Shown: one piece after another, positions 46,579-57,519 of the stretch | Layout of the letters: every line of letters starts with the position of its first letter | Numbering within the stretch: position 1 is the stretch's first letter | Origin: Coriaria nepalensis | Taxonomy: Eukaryota > Streptophyta > Magnoliopsida > Cucurbitales > Coriariaceae | Direction: 5' to 3' | NCBI GenBank assembly: GCA_027186245.1 | Contig: CP114484.1 | Span: 1,810,501-1,874,500 of the forward strand | DNA length: 64,000 nucleotides | Translations under genes and position numbers: made by a program | The notes under the pieces: model-generated | The model's database searches: none | Seen by the model: only the letters and a program-made list of their open reading frames with translations | Told to the model about the DNA's origin: nothing

Positions 46579-49500
46579 ATGGGGAAAAAGGTGAAGAGGA
46601 AGGCCCAAGCTCTTCCAAAAGAGAAGAAGGCCTCAGCTAATTCACCTAAAACCATTCTGAATCAGGACAACCCCGTTACTGTTTCAGTTGTAAAAGAGAG
46701 AAAACCATGTGTTCATCTCGATAAGTGTATCGACTTGACTGTATTGGCTGAAAAAATTAGATCTTCGGAGCCTATTAGGTGTGAAGATTGTCATGAGTGT
46801 GTTTCTGATCAGAGAAATAGCAAGAGAAGGGCTAAGAATTCGAAGAATAAAGGAGGGGGTTCAGTTGATCCAAAATCGGATTTAAAATCCGTTTGGATTT
46901 GTTTGCAATGTGGGCATTATTCTTGTGGAGGGATTGGACTCCCAACAAACCCTCAATCACATGCCCTCCGCCATTTAAAACAAACTCGCCATTTATTGGT
47001 GATCCAGTTTGAAAGACCTCAGCGTAGATGGTGTTTCCCTTGCAACTCACTAATTCCTGTTGAAAAAGTAGAAGAGAATGGTGAGAATAAAGATGTCCTT
47101 TCTGATGTGGTGAAATTGATTAAGGAGCGTTTGGTCAAAAAACCAGAAGTGGGTGATGTTGAGGATGTTTGGTTTGTAAGCAGCTCTGTAAAACCTGATG
47201 AAAGCAAATCGGAGAGTAGTATATTAAGCGATTTAGATGAAAGAGATGGATATGTAGTGAGAGGCTTGATGAATTTAGGTAATACTTGCTTCTTTAATTC
47301 AGTCTTGCAAAATATTCTAGCAGTGGATAGATTGAGAGAGTACTTGTTGAAGCCAGAAGCATCTGCTGGACCTCTTACTAATGCATTGAAGAATATCTTT
47401 GATGAATCAAGAACAGTGGGTCGAATGAAAAATGTGATTAATCCAATGCCACTTTTTGGGTGCATTTCTTCCATAGCTCCGCAGTTTAAGGGATATCAGC
47501 AACATGACAGTCAAGAACTGCTCCGTTTCTTGCTTGATGGATTGCATAATGAAGTGTTTGGCGTGAAGAAGAGAAGATTTAGCATGGAGGGAGAGGAAAG
47601 TTGTGAAAATCCAGGTCCCACTTTTGTTGATGAGATATTTGGGGGACAAATATCAAGTACTGTCTGTTGTATTGAATGCGGGCATTCATCTACGGTTTAT
47701 GAATCATTTCTGGATCTCTCTCTTTCAGTACCAACTACAAAACCTCCGGCGAAGAAGCCCCAGCCAGTTTCTCGAGCAAAAAAGAAGGCAAAACAGCCCC
47801 CCAAGAGACGTGGAAGGGATTGGACCAAAGTTAAGAAAGATGCAGCTCTTGTACCGACCCAAAGTGTTTCAGTCCTTTCTGGCCCACAGTCCAGTTCTGC
47901 AGGCCCAACCTCTGAAGTTGTAGAAAGTGCCTCTACCCCACAGAATTTGTTGGATGATAGAGAATCAGAAAAGAAACAAGTTCTTGAGGATGTGGCACAA
48001 CAAACTTCTGATAGTTTTGCGTGGTTGGATTACCTTGAACCAGAACCTTCATCAGAGCAAACCTCAGATACTGTGGCATGGCTGGATTACTTCGGACCAG
48101 AATCATTATCAGATGAACTTGGTTTAACATCAGAATACAATAATAATTCTGATAACAAAGATAAGTCTTTAAATGACGTCTCCATACAGGATATATCTGA
48201 GTCAAGTACTCAGGTTTCTTCAGTTTATAGGGAAACTGAAATGAGGCCAGATTTTTCTCCAGTTAATTCTTCTGAGTCAAGTACTCAGATTTCTTCAGTT
48301 TATAGGGAAACTGAAATGAGGCCATATTTTTCTCTGGTTAATTCTTGGGAAGATGAGCAGCCATTACAGCTTCAAGAATCTGAGGTCTTGCTACTGCCTT
48401 ACAAGGAAGAAAATTATACTACTGAAGAAGTGAGATTGGATGATCAGGCCTCATCAACTTTGGCTGGTGGTGAAAATGATTTTGAGGGCTTTGGTGACTT
48501 ATTCAATGAGCCTGAGACTACAGCAGATCCCATCATAGGCCCAATATTAAGTAATGAACATGCATTAGGTGGTTTTATGGCAGGAAACATCATTGAATCT
48601 GATGCAGATGAAGTTGATAATTCTGATTCTCCAGTTTCCGTAGAGAGTTGTCTGGCTTACTTCACGAAGCCCGAGCATCTCTCAGATGAAAACGGCTATA
48701 ACTGTGAGAGGTGCTTGGAAATTTTGGAACAACAAAGAATGGAAATGAAAGAGAAGCAGACAAAAGCCGAATCTAGAATTTTGATGAATGGGTACCAGAC
48801 TGGATTACAGAGCGACCCATCTTGTTTAGACAAGGAATCTTGCCCTACTGTAGATGGTGATCATAGTAATGGGAGTACTGAAAGCAACTCTATTATCAAC
48901 AATATTGATGATGGATCTGTTTCACATGAAGAGAAAATTAATGGGAAAGCACAGAAAACAGAGGAAGAGGTTGTGATTGGAAAGAGTCCTGGCGATAGTA
49001 ATGTTGATAAGCGTAGAGGAACAGAACATGATGCAACTAGAATCAAGCGTCACTCATCTCGTAAATCGGAATCTGCGAAAAGTAAAGATCTCCTGGCTAC
49101 AAATATTACAAATGTGAGAAGGAATGCAACTAAAAGGTTCCTCATTCATAAAGCCCCAACTATTTTAACTATTCATATTAAGCGATTCCGACCTGATGCT
49201 CGTGGCCGCTATAGTAAATTGAAAGGTCATATTTGTTTCAGAGAAATAATCGATCTCAGACCATATATGGATCTAAGGTAATTTCTGGCTTCTACTCTTG
49301 TTTTATTATCATTTACCATATTCATAATTTCTCGTATATAATCCCTCTAATTATGTTGTGAATTATTGGCATATATCATAGTAAAACTCCATTGCTCTTA
49401 CACGGATAGTTTACTTTTATAATGCTCCATGTTTAATGCTTGTTTGAGATTACTATCTTGCCTGGGCCCACGAAATCCAATTTAGGGCCATGAAAAAATG

Positions 49501-49865
49501 TATATTTGAGAGAAATTTTTCTTGATGCTGTTACACACATATTGCTTATGTTATGTGATGATACACGTTTCGACCCTTTACCAAAGTAATGTAACTAGAA
49601 AGTGTGTATTTTTTTCCATAGGTGTGTGGACCGAGAGAAGTACAATTATCGGTTAATTGGCATTGTGGAACATTCTGGATCAATGACAGGGGGTCATTAT
49701 GTTGCTTACGTGAGAGGAGGTAATAGTGAGAGGAGCAATGGAAAGGCCGAGAAAGAAAGTGATGGCTCTGTGTGGTATCATGCAGACGATCGCAGAGTCA
49801 AAGAGGTTTCCTTGGACGAAGTACTTAGACAGGAGGCATACATCTTATTTTATGAGATGTTATGA
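46579..49865 (+). CDS. UBP2: Ubiquitin carboxyl-terminal hydrolase, UBP1/UBP2 type
   Basis: Cysteine deubiquitinase with an N-terminal ZnF-UBP domain; plant counterpart of USP16/USP45, a group that includes the histone H2A deubiquitinase USP16. Exons 46579-49277 and 49622-49865 join to 980 residues. The ZnF-UBP spans about 44-150 (CVHLDKCIDL, CEDCHEC, WICLQCGHYSCGG, HALRHLKQTRHLLVIQ). The USP Cys box is GLMNLGNTCFFNSVLQN with Cys237. The His box is YRLIGIVEHSGSMTGGHYVAY with His925, and WYHADDRRV supplies the third residue (Asp955 or Asp956). The long insert at about residues 400-680 is low-complexity and carries a 25-residue exact-register duplication (48199-48348), preceded by a looser repeat (AWLDYLEPE, AWLDYFGPE). 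The catalytic triad is complete. Confidence 0.95.
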
Positions 49866-50510
49866 TGAACATCCCATCACCGCAAAATGGTAAGATTTTA
49901 TTTATACAGGTTTTCTGTTTTTCCGGGGTTTGTGGGTTAAATCAAGCTGCCCCGAAAGGAGGAGAAAGAGTGAGAGGTAAAAACTTTGAAGCATACAAGG
50001 TGAGCGAGCCTCCATTAGCAGATCTTTATTTAATTTTATAACACATGGGGGATCTCTAAGGTGATCTTTGGAAGAATGTTTGGGGTAATTTACCCGTAAG
50101 ATGATTTTCTATTCATTGGTTGGTAATTTCAACATTTTTGCGGCAGGATTTGTATAATGGTGTTCTTGGGGTAACAAGGAGCGGAGTAGCTTAGGTTTGA
50201 GGTGAATTACGAGATTGGACTCCATGCCTATGGTCGTTTAATGGAAAACGAACAGTCACGATTTCTCCGTAGGCAAGCAACCAAAAATACTAAAATTGTT
50301 CATAAAGTCGCAAAAGCTCATCGTCACAAAACTTTAAAAAAGGGGTTGCCACCGTCGATCCAGAACCCAGTTCTGGGTAAAGATACACCGGATGATAACC
50401 AAACAAGAAAGACCAAAACTAAAAACCAAAACGGAAAGTTTAAAGCAACATAACAAGATTCTGTAATGTAAACACAGATTGTTCTCATCAATCGCACACC
50501 CTAGGCTGCT
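49866..50510. other. Convergent 3' region UBP-eEF1A
   Basis: 3' UTRs of the + UBP gene and the - eEF1A gene. A small basic frame (50202-50453) begins at GTG, has no family resemblance and lies where UTRs are expected, so it is not annotated. Confidence 0.6.
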
Positions 50511-52360
50511 TCACTTCTTCTTTGCAGCTGATTTGGTGACTTTGGCACCAGAAGGATCCTTCTTCTCCACGCTCTTGATAACTCCGACAGCAACAGTCTG
50601 CCTCATGTCCCTAACAGCAAAACGACCCAAAGGAGGGTACTCAGAGAAGGTCTCAACCACCATAGGCTTGGTCGGAATCATCTTCACCATACCAGCATCA
50701 CCATTCTTCAAGAACTTGGGCTCTTTTTCAATCTCCTTACCAGATCGTCTGTCAATCTTGGTAAGAATTTCGGCAAACTTGACAGCAATGTGAGAAGTGT
50801 GACAATCAAGGACAGGGGCATATCCATTTCCAATCTGGCCAGGGTGGTTCATGATAATGACCTGTGATGTGAAATTGGCTGCCTCCTTGGCTGGATCATC
50901 CTTAGAGTTGGATGCAACAAAACCTCTCTTAAGATCCTTCACTGCAACGTTCTTCACGTTGAATCCAACATTGTCACCAGGAAGGGCCTCTAGGAGAGCC
51001 TCATGATGCATTTCTACAGACTTAACTTCAGTGGTGAGTCCAGTCGGTCCAAATGTGACGACCATACCAGGCTTGACAATACCAGTCTCAACTCGGCCCA
51101 CTGGGACAGTTCCAATACCACCAATCTTGTAGACATCCTGAAGTGGTAGACGGAGTGGCTTATCCGATGGCCTCTTGGGCTCATTGATTTGGTCCAGGGC
51201 ATCAAGGAGAGTGGGGCCCTTGTACCAGTCTAGATTGGTAGACCTTTCAATCATGTTGTCTCCCTCAAAACCAGAGATGGGGACAAATGGAATTTTGTCT
51301 GGGTTGTAACCAACCTTCTTCAGGTAGGATGAAACTTCCTTGATGATTTCATCATACCTAGCCTTCGAGTACTTGGGAGTTGTAGCATCCATCTACAAAA
51401 AGAATAAACCAGAGGTAAAACAAGAATATACTAACATCCTACAGCAAAATTATAACACCAAAAAAAAAAGGAAAGATAAGATGTAGTTCAGAATAAAAAA
51501 ATTGAAATTAACATTAGATAATTCACAAGTCATTATTGTGACAAGATAATAAATCCAACAAAAAAGGTAGGAGAGAGGGGGAGTCGAACCCCCAGTGATG
51601 CTATAAGAACCACAACAGTTTCACAACTGGAGCCACCACCCTATGGCCATCTCTCCTAAGTAAACTGAGCAGTGAAATCTGATAAAGTGGACACCGATCA
51701 CAGTAGGATACCCAGACAGTGATATCCACCAATGCAAATTACAAGTCAACAATGCATTTATCACAGTGACTGTGTCCCTTTATCAGAATTTTAGAGTGCA
51801 CTTGGGAAGGGGCATACTCAGAAAGTTGACTCATAATTTGCACTATAAATATTAATCAGGCTAAAAAAAATACAAGACAGAAACAGTTGGGAACAAACCT
51901 TGTTGCAACAGCAAATCATCTGCTTCACACCAAGAGTAAAAGCAAGGAGAGCATGTTCACGAGTCTGACCATCCTTGGAAATACCAGCCTCAAAACCACC
52001 AGTGGTGGAATCAATAATAAGCACAGCACAATCAGCCTGTGAAGTTCCAGTAATCATATTCTTGATAAAGTCACGATGTCCTGGAGCATCAATAACTGTG
52101 CAGTAGTACCTTGTGGTCTCAAACTTCCACAAGGCAATATCAATGGTGATACCACGCTCCCGCTCAGCCTTCAATTTGTCAAGAACCCAAGCATACTTGA
52201 ATGACCTCTTGTTCATCTCAGCAGCTTCCTTCTCAAACCTCTCAATCACACGCTTGTCAATACCTCCAAGCTTGTAGATAAGGTGGCCAGTTGTGGTGGA
52301 CTTGCCAGAGTCAACATGTCCAATGACCACAATGTTGATGTGAACCTTCTCTTTACCCAT
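50511..52360 (-). CDS. EF1A: Translation elongation factor eEF1A
   Basis: GTPase that delivers aminoacyl-tRNA to the ribosomal A site. Minus-strand coding exons 52360-51899 and 51392-50511 give 447 residues, exactly the plant length. G-domain motifs: GHVDSGKST (P-loop, about 14-22), DAPGHRD (91-97) and NKMD (153-156), which the intron splits between NK and MD. Domain II and III signatures ([50 protein letters not shown]) are intact, and the C-terminus is Lys-rich (SAAKKK). A leader intron lies in the 5' UTR (53008-52380), ending 19 bases before the ATG, a typical plant eEF1A structure. The coding intron (51898-51393) carries a tRNA-like sequence. Confidence 0.98.
51569..51656 (-). tRNA. Degenerate tRNA-Ser-like sequence (organelle type) in eEF1A intron
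   Basis: On the minus strand the 88 bases begin GGAGAGATGGCC and end with GGGGGTTCGACTCCCCC followed by TCTCTCC. They form a perfect 7-bp acceptor stem, a GCC/GGC D stem, a 5-bp T stem and a long variable arm, the class II shape of tRNA-Ser. As I remember it, this resembles plastid trnS-UGA. The anticodon arm is damaged: aligned to trnS the loop reads TGTGAAA with TGA at the anticodon positions, but one base of the 3' stem is missing, so only four pairs with a 6-base loop form. It is probably a tRNA pseudogene from organelle DNA. It is on the same strand as eEF1A. Confidence 0.65.
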
Positions 52361-53567
52361 GTTAAATCAAATGATTATTCTGCAATGTGAAAAATGGTAG
52401 TCGAAAATCAAAATAGTGAAAGCTAATTCTAGCGCAATCAGTAAAACAATATGCCTCATGCAAAAATATATGGACCCGAGTAGCGATAGCAGAAACTAAG
52501 CCCAGCAAAACCAAATTACAAACAAATTCTATAATAGAGACAAGCTATGAAATAAATTAAACATAATTTAAACATGCTAAACAGAAAAGAAAAACAAAGG
52601 GTAATGTGATTGTGTTTTAAAAAGTACGGACAAATCAAGAACTGGAAGAAACGAACGAGCATGCTGCCAATCAGGATCTTAAGAAGCTAAGCAAGTTTCG
52701 ACCATCTCCAATTAGAGAAAATCAAGAAAACCGGATTTCAGACAGATACCATCCAATTGATATCCCACGATAATCGCAAAAAACTAAAGAAGCTCATGGA
52801 AAAACACCAAATCGATTTCAATTAAGATCCATAAAGTAAATCGACAGGTACAATCGAGAAGAAAACAAGACAGCCACCAAAACAACCAAAAAAAAAACAA
52901 ATGAAAACAACGAAAATGTAATCAAGAAGCAGATAGCTAAGAGTAATCACATAGCTAAGCAAGTAAATCTGAACAGATTCCTAAATCTAAGAACTGAGAA
53001 AAAGCTACCTCGAAGAGCTTGCGGCGGCGGTCACACGAAACCCTAAGGAACTCTCTTGCTATCAGGGAATGGCCAGAGTAGCAATACGGGGAAGGGTAAC
53101 GTAGTGTAGTGACGTATTTATAGCCGAGTGTGCGAACGAAAGAGGGTCTAGGGTTTCTTTGAGCCGCGAAATGGCACTGGGCGGTCTGAGCCTCTGATGG
53201 CTGATTTACATTTTTACCACTAAAACTGCCAAACCAGCTGTAAAAGTGGTAAAAATTTATTTACTTGGGCTCCAAGGTAGAAGTTAAAATTCAAATCTGT
53301 TTGGAAATCTTGAGATTAGCAGAAACTGTTGGGCCCAACAGACCAGCCGAGGACCTAGGTTTATTCATGGGCTTTCAGCCTTTGTGTAGCCTCGAGACGG
53401 GCCTTGGGCCATTATTTATTGGGCCGCTGGTCTATCGTATCCCGCAATTCATCTGTGAAAAAACAGATCAGGCTCAGAAACAGAAATGACGCTTCTTTCT
53501 ACCTAACCAGCTAAAAAGGGCTTTAAAGCTCAAGAGCTTGGAAACTTGGAAGAAGAGGTTTGCATCA
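52361..53567. promoter_or_regulatory. eEF1A leader intron and divergent promoter shared with UBA/PUB gene
   Basis: 52380-53008 is the eEF1A leader intron (minus donor after TCGAG; acceptor TTGCAG). The leader exon lies above 53009. A minus-strand TATAAAT box is at 53116-53122, with telo-box-like AAACCCTA motifs near 53147-53154 and TTAGGGTTT near 53036-53044. Between about 53265 and 53440 are several TGGGCC/GGCCCA site II-type motifs. The UBA/PUB gene starts in the opposite direction at 53568, so roughly 450 bases must serve both genes. Confidence 0.75.
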
Positions 53568-56500
53568 ATGGCTGGCGTGTCGCTGAAGTGTGGGGACTGT
53601 GGATCTCTGCTTAGGTCTGTGGAGGAAGCTCAAGAACACGCTGAGCTCACTTCTCACTCCAACTTCTCCGAGTCAACCGAGGCAGTTCTCAATCTGGTCT
53701 GCACTACGTGTGGAAAGCCATGCCGATCCAAAACGGTAAGAATTGCATACGTTTTCGGTTAATTGTTTATTTCTACAACGTTATCGGATTACAGTAAGAT
53801 ATTATTTTTCTTTAGCGTGTATGTAGCTGTAAGATCGATGTTCAAATTCAGTCGTGCATGAAATTAGCTGATGAGATTTTTATTATTATGTATATGCATC
53901 TCCTCACTAATCGGCTACGAACCCATTACTAGCCGTTTTTGAAGCCGTGTTTTCTCTTTATTTGGGAAGGAGAGTGATTTACATACCAAAAGAACCGGCC
54001 ACACTGATTTTACCGATAAGACATCAGAGGCAGCAAAGCCGATAAGCCTGGAGGTTCCAAAGGTTGCTGTAGACTCAGAAGACCCTGCTGATGTTGATCT
54101 TACTCAGCCTGAAGGTGTTATTTCGTTTTTTTGCTTGTAATTTGCTAACTGATGTTCATGCTTATGTTGTTATTATCAGCGAAAAGGACTAGTTCTGCTG
54201 TTTAGGTGCTCTATGGAATGCCTATTGAGTCACTTATGTGCATATTTACTAACCCATGTTACCTTTTACTTTTATATAATCCATTGGCTGTTGCTCTTTA
54301 TCTAGAAATGGTTGTCCCGGAGGTTGACAAAAAGCTTCTTGAAGAACTCGAGGCAATGGGTTTCTCAACAGCACAAGCAACTCGTGCCCTTCATTATTCT
54401 GGTAAGTTATGGATTGCACAGCACAATTTCTTTCTCATCCCCATTTCATATCTTAGTGTCAATGGTTTAATATGTTTCCATTTTTTTTTTAATTTATGAG
54501 TTTGTTTTATTTCTTTGATCCTGTTTCTGAAAATTTACTAGCAATAGATTCTTAATGGGTTTATATGTTCCATCTAATGGTAGAAGGGCATCCTCCATCA
54601 GGTTACTTATATATTTTTTCAATAAATATATAAACCTCTGATTATTTTGAGTATTCGGTTTTCTCATCTTCAGGTAATGCAAGCCTTGAGGCTGCTGTAA
54701 ATTGGGTAGTTGAACATGAAAGTGATCCCGACATGGATCAAATGCCTTTGGTATGATGCTTGCTTATAATAATCCCTGTCATTGTGTCTTATTGCTTATA
54801 ATAAGCACAACCTTTCTTCATCTCTATTTGCCCAGGTGTCTTCCAGCACTAAGGTTGAGGCTCCAAAAGCTTCTCTTACACCAGAAGAATTGAAAGTCAA
54901 GCAACAAGAACTAAGGTAATGCATATTTAATGCCTTTAGGAGTATAACTAATGAAAATGGATACCTTGACATATCTTGTGGTCCTTTGTTTCCTACTTTC
55001 GTTTCTTCTGACTACTTGTGCTTTTAATTTCCACTTTTATTCCGTTGTTGTAACTTGGCTTGCCAATTTTCATGGCACCTTTTAGGGTTGTTACTAATCA
55101 TTCTTCTTTTACCCTGTAATTGCTGTTTTTCACCTAATTTCAAGGGAACGTGCTCGCAAGAAAAAAGAAGAGGAGGAAAGGAGAATGGAAAGAGAAAGGG
55201 AGAAGGTAATTTACTTTGTTACTCTCTTTTAATTTCTATTTTATGGCTTGCATTGTGCTGTTTATTCTTTGTAAAGAAACCTTTCAACAAGTAATTGGAT
55301 TGATGTAAAGGTTATCTTGGATCTTCTGGCAGTGTCAAGCTATATTATATCAGCAGTGATCTCATTTGCTTTGTGTGGGGTTTTATCAGAGTATTTTCAT
55401 TGCTATTAATATTATTATTTTGTTTATTTAGGAGAGAATTCGTGTGGGGAAGGAGCTCTTAGAAGCCAAGAGAATGGAAGAAGAAAATGAAAGGAAGAGG
55501 TTTGTGATTGATAATATTTCTTCATTGGGTATTAATACAATTTATTTTTTTGGTATTACTGTAGCTTGATTGTTTTTCAGTTGACTTGACGTGTTTGTCT
55601 TATAGAATAATTGCTTTGAGAAAAGCTGAAAAAGCGGAGGAGCAAAGAGCTAGGGAAAAAATTCGCCAAAAATTGGAAGAGGACAGAGTATAGTTGCCAT
55701 GAAGCTTTGTTCAATATTTTAATTCACTACTGTAGTTTACTTCTGATTTGGTCCCAGAGTTCTTTCGAACAAATTGCTTTTTATCATTTTTACCTGATAA
55801 ATACTCTATTTAAGCTGATCTGTATTTCTGTGGGGAAGAAAACTAACCATTTTCATCCGTTTGTATATCTTATTTGCAGGCAGAAAGGAGGAGAAAGCTT
55901 GGACTACCACCAGAAGATCCTTCAACTGCAAAACCTTCTACACCAGTTGTAGAGGAGAAAAAGGTGTGAATTCTCTCAAATTTGGACTCATACAGGGCAT
56001 TGAAGTTGCTCAAACTGTGAGCATGTATTGATAAACATAATTGTTTCTTAAATCACAGAGTACATTGCCAATAAGGCCAGCCACAAAGGCAGAGCAGATG
56101 AGAGAGTGTTTGCGATCTTTAAAGCAGACCCACAAGGTAAGATACATTTCTCATTCAATGATCTTGAAGCTTTGAATTCCATTGTTACCAGCCTTCCCGT
56201 GAGTGCTAGTTAAATTCTAAAATTGATTTCTATGTTTATCCATCTTTTGCCTCAAGAATTATGATCTCACTTCACTCCAACTCCCTACCTAGTTGCTTCC
56301 CCATTTTTTTCAAGAAAGACTTGTATGAACTATAGACTATTTAAGGCATCATTCTATTTTTTAATCTTCATTATTCTTAGAGAGTGAACCTCATTGTGGA
56401 ATTAGGATGATGATGCGAAAGTGAAGAGAGCATTCCAAACTCTTCTAACATATATAGGGAATGTTGTCAAAAATCCGGATGAGGAGAAGTTCAGAAAAAT

Positions 56501-56861
56501 TCGACTCACAAACCTATCTTTCCAGGTAAGAAGCTACTTGTACATGTTCTGATAGTTGTCATTTCTTTCTCTTTTCTGATATTCGTTTCATCTTCCTTTC
56601 TTTCCTCTCCCCTCTCGGTTTAAACCAAACGAAGCCTTAAATCTTTCATACGGCAGGATAATTACTGTTCAGTTCATGTAACAGGATAGGGTTGGTGTAT
56701 TGAAAGGGGGCATTGAGTTTCTTGTGTTGTGTGGTTTTGAGAAAATAGAAGGAGGCGAATTCTTGTTTCTTCAAAGGGACAAGGTTGACAAGGCCGTACT
56801 CAACTCGGCGGGTGTTGAGCTGGACTCTGCAATAAAGAATCCTTTCTTTGGAGTCTTATAA
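53568..56861 (+). CDS. UBA- and PUB-domain protein (At1g04850-like)
   Basis: Probable ubiquitin-binding, CDC48/p97-linked adaptor. Twelve exons, all in frame: 53568-53735, 53970-54114, 54306-54401, 54674-54750, 54836-54915, 55145-55205, 55432-55499, 55606-55687, 55880-55963, 56059-56136, 56406-56525 and 56685-56861, giving 411 residues. The N-terminus has paired CxxC motifs ([14 protein letters not shown]) around a His pair, a possible zinc finger. The UBA domain ([31 protein letters not shown]) spans exons 3-4. A long Glu/Arg/Lys coiled coil (about 175-265) follows, then a PUB domain at the C-terminus ([38 protein letters not shown]). PUB domains in other proteins bind the p97/CDC48 tail. 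Function here is inferred from domains. Confidence 0.9.
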
Positions 56862-57519
56862 ACTTGGAAGGATTAATCAACTGTAAACTGACATTTTGGT
56901 CAACGGCTTTTTTTTTGCCAATTTCCAAAGGTATCCATACTAATCTCAGAATACCATGATTATGAACACCCGGCTAGTAGGCAACCAGCAGTTTGGATTT
57001 GGTTTATTGAACACTAATTTGGTGGTTGACTCTGCAATATGGTTCTTATTTTATGTGAATTTTTTGTTTAAAATTGACTCTGCTATAAGAGTTTTTTGGC
57101 CCAAAAAAACATTATAAGAGTGTACATGAACCGATATAAAACCATGTTTGAATTTCAAAAGCTTTGCCCAAAACACACTGAAACGCAGCCTTTAAAGAGC
57201 TGTACCTGGTCGCAAGATTCTTCTTTCTCCGACATGTTTCTCTCTTAATCTAGTACCACGGGAAGTATACTTTAGCGGGAAAATCAATGAAGGCGACCGA
57301 CGTGGCATGTTGTAATTGGTCTGTTATAAACTTTGCCAAAGAGTTAGTTAACGCAATCGCTGCCCAACCTCGTCGACGCTCGTCTCCAACTGTCGTCGTT
57401 CAACAGAGTCCAGTGCGAGTGTGAGAGAAACTGAAATATTGAATATTGAGCTCTTGAGCTCGGAAACCCTAAAATAACAATCAATCGTATAATCTCAGAT
57501 TTCCTTCTGAAACTAGCAA
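56862..57519. other. Spacer and RabGAP promoter/leader
   Basis: UBA/PUB 3' UTR followed by the promoter and leader of the TBC gene (leader probably within about 57360-57519; AAACCCTAAA near 57462). No further gene is seen. Confidence 0.6.

Noticed and set aside
50202..50453. Small basic 83-residue frame downstream of UBP
   Set aside because: It starts at GTG, lies in the convergent 3' UTR region and resembles no known protein.
51569..51656. Functional tRNA-His (GTG could be read in the anticodon loop)
   Set aside because: The long variable arm and GGAGAGA acceptor fit a Ser-type class II tRNA, and the anticodon stem is damaged, so a working tRNA-His is unlikely.
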